Of a stretch of DNA of 64,000 bases, positions 34,272 to 43,200 are shown one piece after another (the stretch's first letter is position 1; each line of letters begins with the position of its first letter). The stretch comes from Saccharofermentans sp. (GTDB lineage: Bacteria; Bacillota; Clostridia; Saccharofermentanales; Saccharofermentanaceae), in contig JAKSRD010000001.1 in NCBI GenBank assembly GCA_024403795.1, positions 62,001 through 126,000 of the forward strand, in the 5' to 3' direction. The notes under the pieces were generated by a model that made no database searches, was not told where the DNA came from, and saw nothing but the letters and a program-made list of their open reading frames with translations. A program made the translations under genes and the position numbers.

Positions 34272-35252
34272 TCAGGTAAGACGAATAGGACCGTTAACAA
34301 CATTTGGGTTCGTAACCTCCATGGATGAACCGCAGTAGATGCAATTATAGTAAACCTGCGGATAACTTGCTCCGCAATTGGGGCAGATCAGGTAATACCA
34401 CTTCATCTGCATCTTTGAAGAGATCTGAGCTTCTGTCAGACGTTTCTTTTCCTCATCCTCTATGATCTTAACCAATCTGACCGCACACTTATAAAGGATC
34501 TTATCTCTTATCTTACCGGTTACAAAGCAAATAACAGAAGCTGCCAGGCATATCCATGAAGGCAGATAGAAAATAAGATCATCAACAAACTTGAACAAGA
34601 TATCATCCATATACATGTTCTCAAATATCGGGATTATCAGCTCATAGAACATCATAGTCGCAAAGAATGTGACTATACCCACTACCATCAAAAGATACTG
34701 ATTCATCCATACGATCCCCGCACCTCTTGAGACAGACTCTTTTATCTCTTCGCGAATGCGTTTACCGTAGTAGTTATCAGACAGATAGATCCTGTAACTT
34801 GAATCGGCAGTTCCGACCCAACAGATCTCATAGCCCTTGACCATAGAAGTCTTTCTTCCTCTCCTGACTTCGTCAGTAAGTGCTACTTTCACTCCGTTTC
34901 TGATCTTTCTGACACTTGAAGTGCGTCTGTAATTCACAATACCCAAAACGAAAAACACCGCAGCCACATGATATATAAGGAGATTTAAAAAGTTCATGCC
35001 GGGAACTTCGCCCATCAGAGTCAAAATACAAAGGCTGTTGTACATACATCCTCCGTATATGAGTGTTATTATCAACCTTGCTTTATTGGCTCCGGAATTA
35101 GAACCGCCGCCATAATAACCACCGCCATAATAACCGCTGCTGTAGTGTACACCGCTGTAATGGCCGCCGCCGCGGCTTCCGCTGAAATGTCCGCCGCCGC
35201 TGTGATGACTTCCTCCGTGATGGCCGCCGCCGTGATGTCCTCCGTGGCCCAT
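34272..35252 (-). CDS. Gly/His-rich membrane protein with C-terminal zinc ribbon (paralog 1)
   Basis: A 326-residue paralog of the downstream gene, with the same plan throughout: a Gly/His/Ser head (GHGGHHGGGHHGGSHHSG), then GGYYGGG turns, four helices in two pairs, the conserved loop IIPIFENMYMDDILFKFVDDLIFY, a cytoplasmic helix (KMQMKWYYLICPNCG) and a ribbon CPNCGAS/CIYCGSS. Identity to paralog 2 is visible in the loop and the FVTGKIRDKILYKCAVRLV region. It is the first of the three; the Gly/His head codons give a GC-rich stretch near the start. Function unknown. Confidence 0.75.
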   Translation of the reverse strand: MGHGGHHGGGHHGGSHHSGGGHFSGSRGGGHYSGVHYSSGYYGGGYYGGGSNSGANKARLIITLIYGGCMYNSLCILTLMGEVPGMNFLNLLIYHVAAVFFVLGIVNYRRTSSVRKIRNGVKVALTDEVRRGRKTSMVKGYEICWVGTADSSYRIYLSDNYYGKRIREEIKESVSRGAGIVWMNQYLLMVVGIVTFFATMMFYELIIPIFENMYMDDILFKFVDDLIFYLPSWICLAASVICFVTGKIRDKILYKCAVRLVKIIEDEEKKRLTEAQISSKMQMKWYYLICPNCGASYPQVYYNCIYCGSSMEVTNPNVVNGPIRLT

Positions 35253-35342
35253 AACTCCCCTCCCTATTCCTTATTCCAATTAGCAATAGATTACTATTTC
35301 TCGAGGTTATTTTCTATAGGAATCGAGAAGAGAAACGTAAGG

Positions 35343-35960
35343 TCAAGCCTCCGTTTTCGACGCTTTACGCGAAGGAATGGCAAAATAGAAAATGATAAGA
35401 ACGGCTATAAGGATTCCAAGCTCTGCAAGAAGGAAAGAACCGTTATAAACTATCGAATAGATAAGCGCACTGTTAAAGCCCGCTTCTGCAGCATAATCGC
35501 CCCAAAAGATAACGCCGGATACGACAGAGCCGAGCCATCTTACGACATAAGCAGCTATAGTAAAAACAAGGATCTTAACCAATGATGCTCTCCTGTATCT
35601 GAACAGCGCATTCGTGATCCTGGATCCTGCCTTTGCACCGGGCGCGGCAAAGCCCGCAAAGCCCAAAGCAGTAAAGCCTATCGTATAATCAAGCAGCACC
35701 TGAAAAGGCGACACAAGAACTCCGCCGATGAGCTGTAAGAGCGAGAAGATGAAAGCTACGACAAATCCCCAGACCGGTCCGAATGCAACACTGCATACAA
35801 CGATCGGAAGCGATGAAGCAGGAGTAACCGAGCCGCCCATCGGCATGCTGAAGAGCTTTATCTGCGACAGAACAAATGCCAATGCAATGCATATGCCGCC
35901 TGTCGCGATCTTCAAAATCTTTTCGCGGTTAGTTCCGGTTCCGGTTGAATTCTTTGACAT
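35343..35960 (-). CDS. thiT: ECF transporter S component, thiamine type (ThiT)
   Basis: A 205-residue membrane protein with the ThiT landmarks FVLSQIKLFSMPMGGSVTPASSLPIV near residues 30-55 and GFTALGFAGFA. ThiT binds thiamine and gives it to the shared EcfAA'T module, which is not in this window. Start: ATG at 35960 with GGAGG is chosen over upstream frame extensions that overlap the leader. The TPP riboswitch in the leader supports the substrate. Confidence 0.9.
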   Translation of the reverse strand: MSKNSTGTGTNREKILKIATGGICIALAFVLSQIKLFSMPMGGSVTPASSLPIVVCSVAFGPVWGFVVAFIFSLLQLIGGVLVSPFQVLLDYTIGFTALGFAGFAAPGAKAGSRITNALFRYRRASLVKILVFTIAAYVVRWLGSVVSGVIFWGDYAAEAGFNSALIYSIVYNGSFLLAELGILIAVLIIFYFAIPSRKASKTEA

Positions 35961-36045
35961 AAAAAAGCCTCCGTCTGACAGTACGGGTAGCCGCCTAACC
36001 CAAAGGCCGTACCAAAGACAAGAGGACACAAATACGTTATATGAA

Positions 36046-36122
36046 GTTCCCTACGCCGGCATTATCCGTTCAGGTTCGACGGGTCGGATCGTTGATCCCT
36101 CTCAGCCGTAACAGGCTCCCCG
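36046..36122 (-). ncRNA. TPP riboswitch (THI box) upstream of thiT
   Basis: On the minus strand the two conserved blocks are present in order: CTGAGAGGGATC near 36103-36092, and ACCTGAACGGATAATGCC running into GGCGTAGGG at 36074-36049. The closing stem is GGGGAGCC paired with the distal region. Between the aptamer and the ATG (36045-35961) lies a GTACGG...CCGTAC structure near the GGAGG, probably the expression platform. Thiamine diphosphate binding should switch off thiT. Confidence 0.93.
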
Positions 36123-36194
36123 ATTACTATTGTCGTAGAGACTATACAACAAGATATCGCAATGTGCAAGCAAGGTTTCCGGAAATCTTAATGA

Positions 36195-37208
36195 TCAAAG
36201 ACGACCGAGCTTCGCGAGTCTCGAAAGACATGACTCGATAAACTTCTGGACCTCACGCTCATACATCGCCTGAGATCTCTCATAACAATCAAGATGCTTG
36301 GCATTATTAACAATAACCATCCTCTTGCTGCAGCGAAGATTATCGTAGATATCGCGAGTTGCCGACGGAGGCGTAACCTCGTCCTCACCGCCTTGAAAGA
36401 TCAGGACCGGGATCTTAATGCTGCTTGCATGACTTGATGCATCACAACGGTTAATATCAAAACCAAAGTCACGTGATGCAAGTTTTCTTACTCTTCCGAT
36501 GATCCAGTCAGGTGACATCTTCGTACTCAGCGGCAATGTGACCTTGAGATATGACGTAAGTGAAGTCATCGGCGAGTCAGCAATGATCCCGCAGACATTC
36601 CTGTCAAAGTCTTTCTGCTGCGCTGCAAGAAGACATGCTGTCGCACCGACGTCACGACCGACAAGATAGATCCTGCAATTATTACCCAAACGTCTTCTTG
36701 TAAATTCAAACCAGGGATTAAGATCGACACTCTCCATAAGGCCCCAGGTAAAATTCTTACCGGTGCTCATTCCGTGTCCTCTCATATGAGTGATGAGGCA
36801 ATGACACTGAACCTTACGCATCATGAGTCTGGCATAAGCCGCCATCTCTGCCGGTGATTCATCATAACCATGGACCAGGATGACCATGTTGCGGCATGTT
36901 GAATCCGATGAAGGCCTGTAATAACCGGAGAGCTTGCATCCGTCAAAGGATGTCGTTCTTACGCCAAGCCATTCGTTATGGAATGTATAGAACCAGTTCT
37001 TTCCGCGCCCGATGATCGTGCTTCTGTCGATCTTCTTCGGAGATCTGTCAACCTGAGGAAGCGGCTTGGGTCTCTTGAACAGTTTTCTGTAGATCTTCTC
37101 AGTGTAAGAAAAGAACATCAGAATAAGCAGCCCTGCCAGAATGGCTGCTAATACAACGATCAAGACCGTAATGATGATCACGGCAATATGAGAATTGTTA
37201 TCCGACAA
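36195..37208 (-). CDS. Membrane-anchored alpha/beta hydrolase with Asp at the nucleophile position
   Basis: A 337-residue protein: an N-terminal membrane helix (about residues 8-34), then an alpha/beta hydrolase domain. Landmarks: oxyanion-hole VILVHGYDESPAEM, the nucleophile-elbow position YLVGRDVGATACLLA, the acid in LIFQGGEDEVTPP, and the His in VNNAKHLDCYERS. The elbow reads GRDVGA, not the GxSxG of esterases and peptidases of this class. Asp is known as a nucleophile in haloalkane dehalogenases and epoxide hydrolases, but the overall pattern here is closer to the prolyl-oligopeptidase-like or BAAT-like group. It overlaps the aminopeptidase gene by 11 bases. Confidence 0.8.
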   Translation of the reverse strand: MSDNNSHIAVIIITVLIVVLAAILAGLLILMFFSYTEKIYRKLFKRPKPLPQVDRSPKKIDRSTIIGRGKNWFYTFHNEWLGVRTTSFDGCKLSGYYRPSSDSTCRNMVILVHGYDESPAEMAAYARLMMRKVQCHCLITHMRGHGMSTGKNFTWGLMESVDLNPWFEFTRRRLGNNCRIYLVGRDVGATACLLAAQQKDFDRNVCGIIADSPMTSLTSYLKVTLPLSTKMSPDWIIGRVRKLASRDFGFDINRCDASSHASSIKIPVLIFQGGEDEVTPPSATRDIYDNLRCSKRMVIVNNAKHLDCYERSQAMYEREVQKFIESCLSRLAKLGRL

Positions 37209-38439
37209 TTATACCCTCCGGGCTGTCCTTCCCGGAGCTCAGGAGCTGACAGCCGCTTTCAGTTACCAGGCAGTCATCCTCGATCCTGAATCCGATGTCC
37301 CATTCGGGAATATAAACACCGGGTTCAACGGCAAGGCAATTACCCGCTTCAAATCTCTTATCTCTCGGGCCGACGTCATGAACATCAAGTCCCAAGTAGT
37401 GTGAGGTGTTGTGCCAATAGTAGCGGCGAACATCCTCCACCGTAAAATTATCGGGTATTAATCCTTGTCCTGCAAGCCATTTGCCTGCAATGTCATACAT
37501 TTGTGAATTAAGCTCTCCAAAGGTCTTACCGGGAGCAATAAATGCAAAAGCAGCTTCTCTCAATGCACGGATGAGCTCAAGTAATCTCATGCGCTTATCG
37601 TTCCCGTCCGCAGGTGCACCGACAAAGAAAACTCTGGAAATGTCAGCACAATATCCGTTCACTCTCGCGCCGAAATCAACCTGTATGATGGAACCTTCTT
37701 CAGCAATCCCGTCTCCGTTCCTCTCCGGATCGGAATGGTGCAGATAGAATGCATTCTTACCGCAGGAGACGATCGTCTCAAAAGCAAAATTCATCGAGCT
37801 TCTTCTGGCCATCTCGTACTCAAGCTTAAGGTATAGTTCGTACTCGGAGACGCCCGGACGGATCATCTTCTTCATCTCTTCCAAAGCTTCTTCACTTATC
37901 TCGGCAGCCTTTCTGATAGACTCGATCTCATAATCCTGTTTTACCAGTCGCAAAGGAGTCGTGATCTCAGACAGATCGGCAACTTTCCGTCCGTCCTTCT
38001 CGATAGCATTCTTCAGTTTAAAAGGCTTCTTCATGACCGATGTCATGTCAAGCCAGACATCGACATCACGGTCCTTTATCAGCTCAAATTCTTTCTCTTC
38101 GTACTTCTCGAGATCAAGGATGTCATCAACCGGCATACCGGCGATCTCAGCAATCTCCGACGGATTCATTCTTTTTCCGTGCCAACGCTCTTTCATCGAA
38201 TCTCTGGAGGGCGCGAAAATCTTCTCCGACACCTGTCCGTGATTCTTCTCGATCAAAAGGACAAATCCGGGACGTTCCAGACCGGTCATGTAATAGAAAT
38301 TACGGTCAGACATAAAACGGTAGTCCGTATCGGAAGACATATGCTTCTCTTCGCCGGAGAAAAATAACGCCGCGGTGCGATCCTGCAACGCGGCGGCAAA
38401 ATGCGCTCTGTTATTTTTGTAGATTAAAGGATCTGTCAC
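37198..38439 (-). CDS. Xaa-Pro aminopeptidase (M24 family)
   Basis: A 413-residue peptidase with the N-terminal AMP_N domain (AALFFSGEEKHMSSDTDYRF, FYYMTGLERPG) and the M24 catalytic domain. The metal ligands appear in order: IIQVDFGARVNGYCADISR (two Asp), SHYLGLDVHD (His), VEPGVYIPE (Glu), and FRIEDDCLV (Glu). It removes an N-terminal residue before proline in the cytoplasm. GTG at 38439 is the start; AAGG lies before it. It overlaps the alpha/beta hydrolase by 11 bases and follows the acyltransferase after 11 bases, so the three form one operon. Confidence 0.92.
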   Translation of the reverse strand: MTDPLIYKNNRAHFAAALQDRTAALFFSGEEKHMSSDTDYRFMSDRNFYYMTGLERPGFVLLIEKNHGQVSEKIFAPSRDSMKERWHGKRMNPSEIAEIAGMPVDDILDLEKYEEKEFELIKDRDVDVWLDMTSVMKKPFKLKNAIEKDGRKVADLSEITTPLRLVKQDYEIESIRKAAEISEEALEEMKKMIRPGVSEYELYLKLEYEMARRSSMNFAFETIVSCGKNAFYLHHSDPERNGDGIAEEGSIIQVDFGARVNGYCADISRVFFVGAPADGNDKRMRLLELIRALREAAFAFIAPGKTFGELNSQMYDIAGKWLAGQGLIPDNFTVEDVRRYYWHNTSHYLGLDVHDVGPRDKRFEAGNCLAVEPGVYIPEWDIGFRIEDDCLVTESGCQLLSSGKDSPEGIIVG

Positions 38440-38450
38440 AATCTGTTACC

Positions 38451-39107
38451 TTACCACTGCTTTACATTTTCCGAACGAACATTATATTCGTCGAAGAGAA
38501 TCGTATTGTTGATGTAATTCAAGGTAGCTGCAGGCGATCTTCTGATGAGACCGGGGTTACCGATTACGATAGAACCATCCGGAACATCGAAGTTAACATA
38601 TGCACCCGGAGCAATAAGAACATTATTACCGATCCTGATATTACCGACGATTACGGCATTCGCACCGATCCAAACGTAGTTACCGATATGAGGCGAACCC
38701 TTTCTTTTACCTCTGAATTGGGTTCCGATAACAACGCCCGTAGAGACATTTACGTTATGTCCGATAACACTCTTCGGGTGAATGATTACACGTCCGAAGT
38801 GAGCAAGATAAAAACCCTTGCCGATATTTGTGTCATAAGGGATCTGGAAATGATACTTACGGCTCAGCTGGTCCAGTCTGTAATTGCTGACAGAGAACTT
38901 GATCTGATTGATCTTCTTCCTGATGCCATCGTATCTGCTCATCTGGTCATAGTAGTAACGAGTGCGTCTCATTGTGCTGATATAACAGAACTCGGGACTT
39001 GAACGTCTCTCCTCCAGATAGCATGCATAGATATTCTTGAAGCGACGGGCATTGCCGGTGTATCTGAACAAATCAGCATATACGATGTCTTTGAGTTCAT
39101 CGTTCAT
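38451..39107 (-). CDS. Left-handed beta-helix acyltransferase (serine acetyltransferase-like)
   Basis: A 218-residue protein: a helical N-terminal part with basic residues, then hexapeptide repeats from about residue 95 (IGKGFYLAHFGRVIIHPK, IGHNVNVSTGVVIG, IGNYVWIGANAVIVGNI, IGNNVLIAPGAYV) and a PDGSIVIGNPG turn. The catalytic-type His is in the ...LAHFGR... position. Such proteins acetylate Ser, sugars or capsule/exopolysaccharide precursors; the N-terminal helical part is like those of serine acetyltransferase-related enzymes in surface polysaccharide clusters. No polysaccharide cluster is adjacent. Confidence 0.8.
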   Translation of the reverse strand: MNDELKDIVYADLFRYTGNARRFKNIYACYLEERRSSPEFCYISTMRRTRYYYDQMSRYDGIRKKINQIKFSVSNYRLDQLSRKYHFQIPYDTNIGKGFYLAHFGRVIIHPKSVIGHNVNVSTGVVIGTQFRGKRKGSPHIGNYVWIGANAVIVGNIRIGNNVLIAPGAYVNFDVPDGSIVIGNPGLIRRSPAATLNYINNTILFDEYNVRSENVKQW

Positions 39108-39225
39108 GTATGCCCACTCCTCCTATCATTTCTACCTAAAAATTTTATTACTTTTTTATAAATAACTCAATAAGCTTTTAAGTTGAAAAAGCACATATCA
39201 TTTCTATGTTGTTTATATTATATGC

Positions 39226-39254
39226 TTTACATAACACAAAAATAAATATACAAT
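39226..39254 (+). promoter_or_regulatory. Promoter of the AraC-type regulator gene
   Basis: TTTACA (39226-39231), a 17-base spacer and TACAAT (39249-39254). The 5' leader would be about 45 bases. Confidence 0.6.
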
Positions 39255-39305
39255 TTTTTTGAGGTGTTATTTGCACTTACAAAGACAGATAAGAGGGATT
39301 GTCTT

Positions 39306-40067
39306 ATGAACATTGAGAAAGAGCTGGCCAGAAGACTGATGGATGAGGGCGAATCCGGCAATCGTCAGGTCGCATACAATAATGAAATCAATTTTTACGA
39401 GCTAGTTGCCAGCGGTAACATTAACAAGCTTGAAGATTACTTGAGAGAATTGCGTATTAATCCCGATACCACTCACGGTACTTTAAGTCAGGATAAGTTA
39501 CGTAATGCAAAGTATCACGCTGCTATACTTGCAGCTCTCGTAAGCAGATTCTGCATTGAAGGCGGTCTTGAGATCTCAGTAGCATATAACATGAGCGACA
39601 TTTATATCGAACTCGTAGATGCCGCTACTTCAGAAGAAGAGATCCTTGATATCCAAGATGATCTTCTTCGCAACTATTGCCGCAAGATGAGTGATCTCAC
39701 TAAGAATCGTGTTGTATCACGCCACATCGTTGTTGCGATCGATTACATCAGATCTCACATTCAGGAGAATCTTACCGTTGAATCAATTGCAGATTCCCTT
39801 TCTCTTAACTCCAGCTACCTTTCCAAGCTCTTCAAGCAGGAGATGGGCATTGCGTTGAGCCGCTATATCAGAGACCAGAAGATCAATGTTGCCTGCAACA
39901 TGCTCAGACACCTCGATGAGTCTTCACTCACCATAGCTAACTACCTGGGATTCTCTTCCCAGTCACACTTCATTCAGGTCTTCAAGAAGACAACGGGTAT
40001 GACACCTGAAGAGTATCGCCGTAAGAACTATCACCAGAGCTGGATGAACGGCGAACCCGAAGAGTAA
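39306..40067 (+). CDS. AraC family transcriptional regulator
   Basis: A 253-residue regulator with a C-terminal AraC-type double helix-turn-helix: VVAIDYIRSHIQENLTVESIADSL, SSYLSKLFKQEMGIALSRYI, and SQSHFIQVFKKTTGMTPEEYR at the end. The N-terminal ~150 residues (MNIEKELARRLMDEGESG..., AILAALVSRFCIEGGLEISVAYNMSDIYIE) form a helical domain of the kind found in clostridial AraC regulators with an alpha-helical sensor. Start: ATG at 39306 is preferred over a GTG at 39264 because an AGAGGG precedes it. A terminator follows at 40097-40133. Target genes are unknown; the acyltransferase operon is divergent. Confidence 0.88.
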   Translation: MNIEKELARRLMDEGESGNRQVAYNNEINFYELVASGNINKLEDYLRELRINPDTTHGTLSQDKLRNAKYHAAILAALVSRFCIEGGLEISVAYNMSDIYIELVDAATSEEEILDIQDDLLRNYCRKMSDLTKNRVVSRHIVVAIDYIRSHIQENLTVESIADSLSLNSSYLSKLFKQEMGIALSRYIRDQKINVACNMLRHLDESSLTIANYLGFSSQSHFIQVFKKTTGMTPEEYRRKNYHQSWMNGEPEE

Positions 40068-40096
40068 TCAACAATTCTGATCAGCATTACAAAACA

Positions 40097-40133
40097 AAGC
40101 GGTTAACCACCTTACGAACGGTTAACCGCTTTT
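40097..40133 (+). terminator. Terminator of the AraC-type regulator gene
   Basis: AAGCGGTTAACC (40097-40108), an 11-base loop and GGTTAACCGCTTTT (40120-40133). The stem is 12 bp and symmetric, so it also faces the FtsX gene end on the minus strand. Confidence 0.8.
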
Positions 40134-40254
40134 ATTATGTTCTAACATTTCTTAGGTACAATCAGAGAATCAAATATATGAAAGTTGTGGAGAACCCGGA
40201 ACATATGGGGCTGTGACACCGCTTCTTTCTCATCATGGAACGCAACGAATATTC

Positions 40255-43200
40255 TTACTCTGCACTCTTAAGTGATTCCGCCATGTTGATCTTCTCAATA
40301 CGCGCTCGCATTATGATATTTACGACGGCAGAAAATACCAGCACAAATCCTAACGCATATACATAACTCAACGGGCGTATCTGCATCTGATATGTAACCA
40401 TATCCATCGCGATCTGATTCATTACGTATCGGTGTAAAAGGAAACCGAGAGGGATACCAGCGACAAATCCCATCAGTACAAGAATGACATTCTCACGTGT
40501 AACATACGCACCTGTCTCTCCCCTGTTAAATCCCATAACCTTAAGTGTTGCAATCTCTCTGATCCTCTCAGTGATGTTGATGTTATTAAGATTGAACAAT
40601 ACGATGAAAGCAAGTGCTGCCGCACATACAATGACCAGGATGATCACATAGTTCATTCGTGCCATTGTCTCAGTGAAGCTGTCTCTTGAATCCGATGTAG
40701 CAGACCACGTCTTGATGGTGTAATTATCCGAGAGATTCGAAGCAATGGAAAATGCATCTTCCGTATTCTCCGTGCCTATCAGTAATGTCTCGGGAGTATA
40801 CGGCTCGCCGATAACATCTCTGTATGTATTCGGTGTCATCAAGGCATAATGGAAAGTATAGTTGGCAAAAATCTCGCTGACCTTAAGCGATACCTCATGT
40901 TCATCATCACCGTACAAGAATGTAATACTGTCACCGACTTTAATGTCATTCTTCTCGGCTAGTTTTCCGGAGATCGCGATCTCGCCGTCAGAAGGCCATA
41001 CGAGTTCTTCTCCGGTCTTATAATCGGTAAGACCGAACAATGTGTTTATATTCGGATCATCCGATACGATCATCTCAAGATCACGCACATAGCCGGAACC
41101 GTTATTCTTAGCCGTATCAACCTTTACGACAGCAGATTCGATGTCAACTCCCAATTGTTCTTTGACAGCCTTAGCGGCATTCTCGATCTCATACTGTCTG
41201 TACTTGGAATCAAAAGAGACCGAGAGATCGTATTTCATTATGGTGTCGTACTGAAGGTTAACTACATCACAGACAGAATCATTAAGACCAAAGGCTGTAA
41301 TGAGAAGTGCCGTACAACCGGATATTCCGACGATCATCATGAACATTCTCTTTTTGAATCGGAAAACGTTACGTGTTGATACTTTGTAAAGAAACTTCAT
41401 TCTCTTCCAAATAAAACCGATGTATTCCAGCAGGATGCGTTTTCCCGGAAGTGGCGCCTTGGGACGGATAAGCTCTGCCGGCATGCCCGTAAAAGAAGAC
41501 ATGCACGATACGATCGTGACGCCGACCGTACAGATAAGAGAAACACACAATGCGATAATAAACAACAGGATGCTTGTTGTGAATCTGAGATCTGCAAAAC
41601 CGTACATCATCTTGTATGCTTCCCAGATTACCCACGGGAACAACTTCGTTCCTCCCAGGAACCCCAGTACGCATCCGAGAACGGAAGCCGAACCTGAATA
41701 GATCACATACTTCATGACAATAGATGTATCTGAATATCCGAGAGCTCTCATCGTTCCGATTATGCCTCTTTCATCAGCGATCATTCTGCTCATGGTCGTG
41801 GAGCATACCAGAGCAGCTATCGCAAAGAAGAAAACAGGGAATACTTTTGCAACTCCGTCAACGATCTTGGAATCGTTATCGAAGCAGACATAGCCTGTAT
41901 TCTTGTCTCTTCCGAGAACATAGATATCGGGATCCTCAACACCGTCCAGGATCGAGAATCCATATATGAGTTCAGTATTGTAAAGTGTATCTGCGGTGTC
42001 GGAATATTCGGAATAACCCTTCCACAATTCATATATTCCGTCGTTATACTCATCCCAGCCGTCATCAACTTCCTGCTGAGCTTCATCAAGCTTTGCAGCT
42101 CCGTCATTGTACTGAGCAAGACCTTTACTGTACTGCGCATATTGACTGTCATAAGAAGCCTTGGAAGATTCATAAGAACTGAGACCGAGATCATACTGCA
42201 GTTTATCCGACAGATAAGACTGATACTTCACATTATACGAAGCAATCTTATCCTCATATGTCTTTTGCTTCTCATCGATTGCCTTAGCACGTTCCTCATA
42301 TTCAGATGACTTTGCATTAAGCTCCTCCATCTCAGCCTTTGCAGAGTCAAGCGAGCTTTGATAGTTATCACGAAGCTTTGTCTGAGTATCGATCTGCGAC
42401 TGGATCGAAGCTTTCTCTTCCTCAGTCTGCGCCTGACTCAGATCATCATTAAGTTCAGCCACTCTCGAATCGATCGAAGCAAGCAAAGATTCATAAGTAC
42501 CGATCGAAAACTTAAGTGCAGAGATCCTCGACTGTGTCGCAGATTTATCCGAGCTAAGTTCGGCCCTGTCATCCGAGATCTCATCGTAAAGAGAATCGAT
42601 CCCTTCCTTCATACTCTCCAATTCGGAATTTGCACGTTCAACCCGCTGCTTGGCAGCGTCCAGATCAACCTTGGTGGAAGTAAGTTGCTTATAGGCAGAA
42701 TCAAGTTGTTTCTTCGTATCATCCAGCGTCTTCTTTCCTTTATCAAGTTCGGTTCTGTTCTTGTCTATCTCGGCCTGGGCATCTTCCAGCTTCTTCTTTG
42801 CTTCATCAAGTTCTTCCTGTCCGTCGGATATCTCACTCCATGCATCATCGATTCCGTCATTGAATTCCTCAACGCCGTCATAAAGCTTGTCGTATTCATC
42901 GCGTATCATGGATTCAAATCTGTCGTTGATAACACTGTCCAAAGTAACCTTATACTGTCTCTCCGCGGCATCAGCCCATTCCTTATACTCGTCGGAATAG
43001 ATATATAATCCCGTATCGGCAAACAGATATGCTTCGGTATAATACTCGGAATCAAATGCTTCAGGCAGCGCACAAACATAATATGAGATACTTCCTGAGC
43101 CCTCATTCGATGTTCCGCGCTGGAAGTTCATAAAGAGCGGCGATCTGGCTGTGCCGACAACTGTATACTCACGATACTTGAACATCTTCAGGGAACTGTC

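Noticed and set aside
42358-43008. 216-residue ORF on + inside the giant permease
   Set aside because: Shadow of the coiled-coil region on the other strand; no ribosome binding site.
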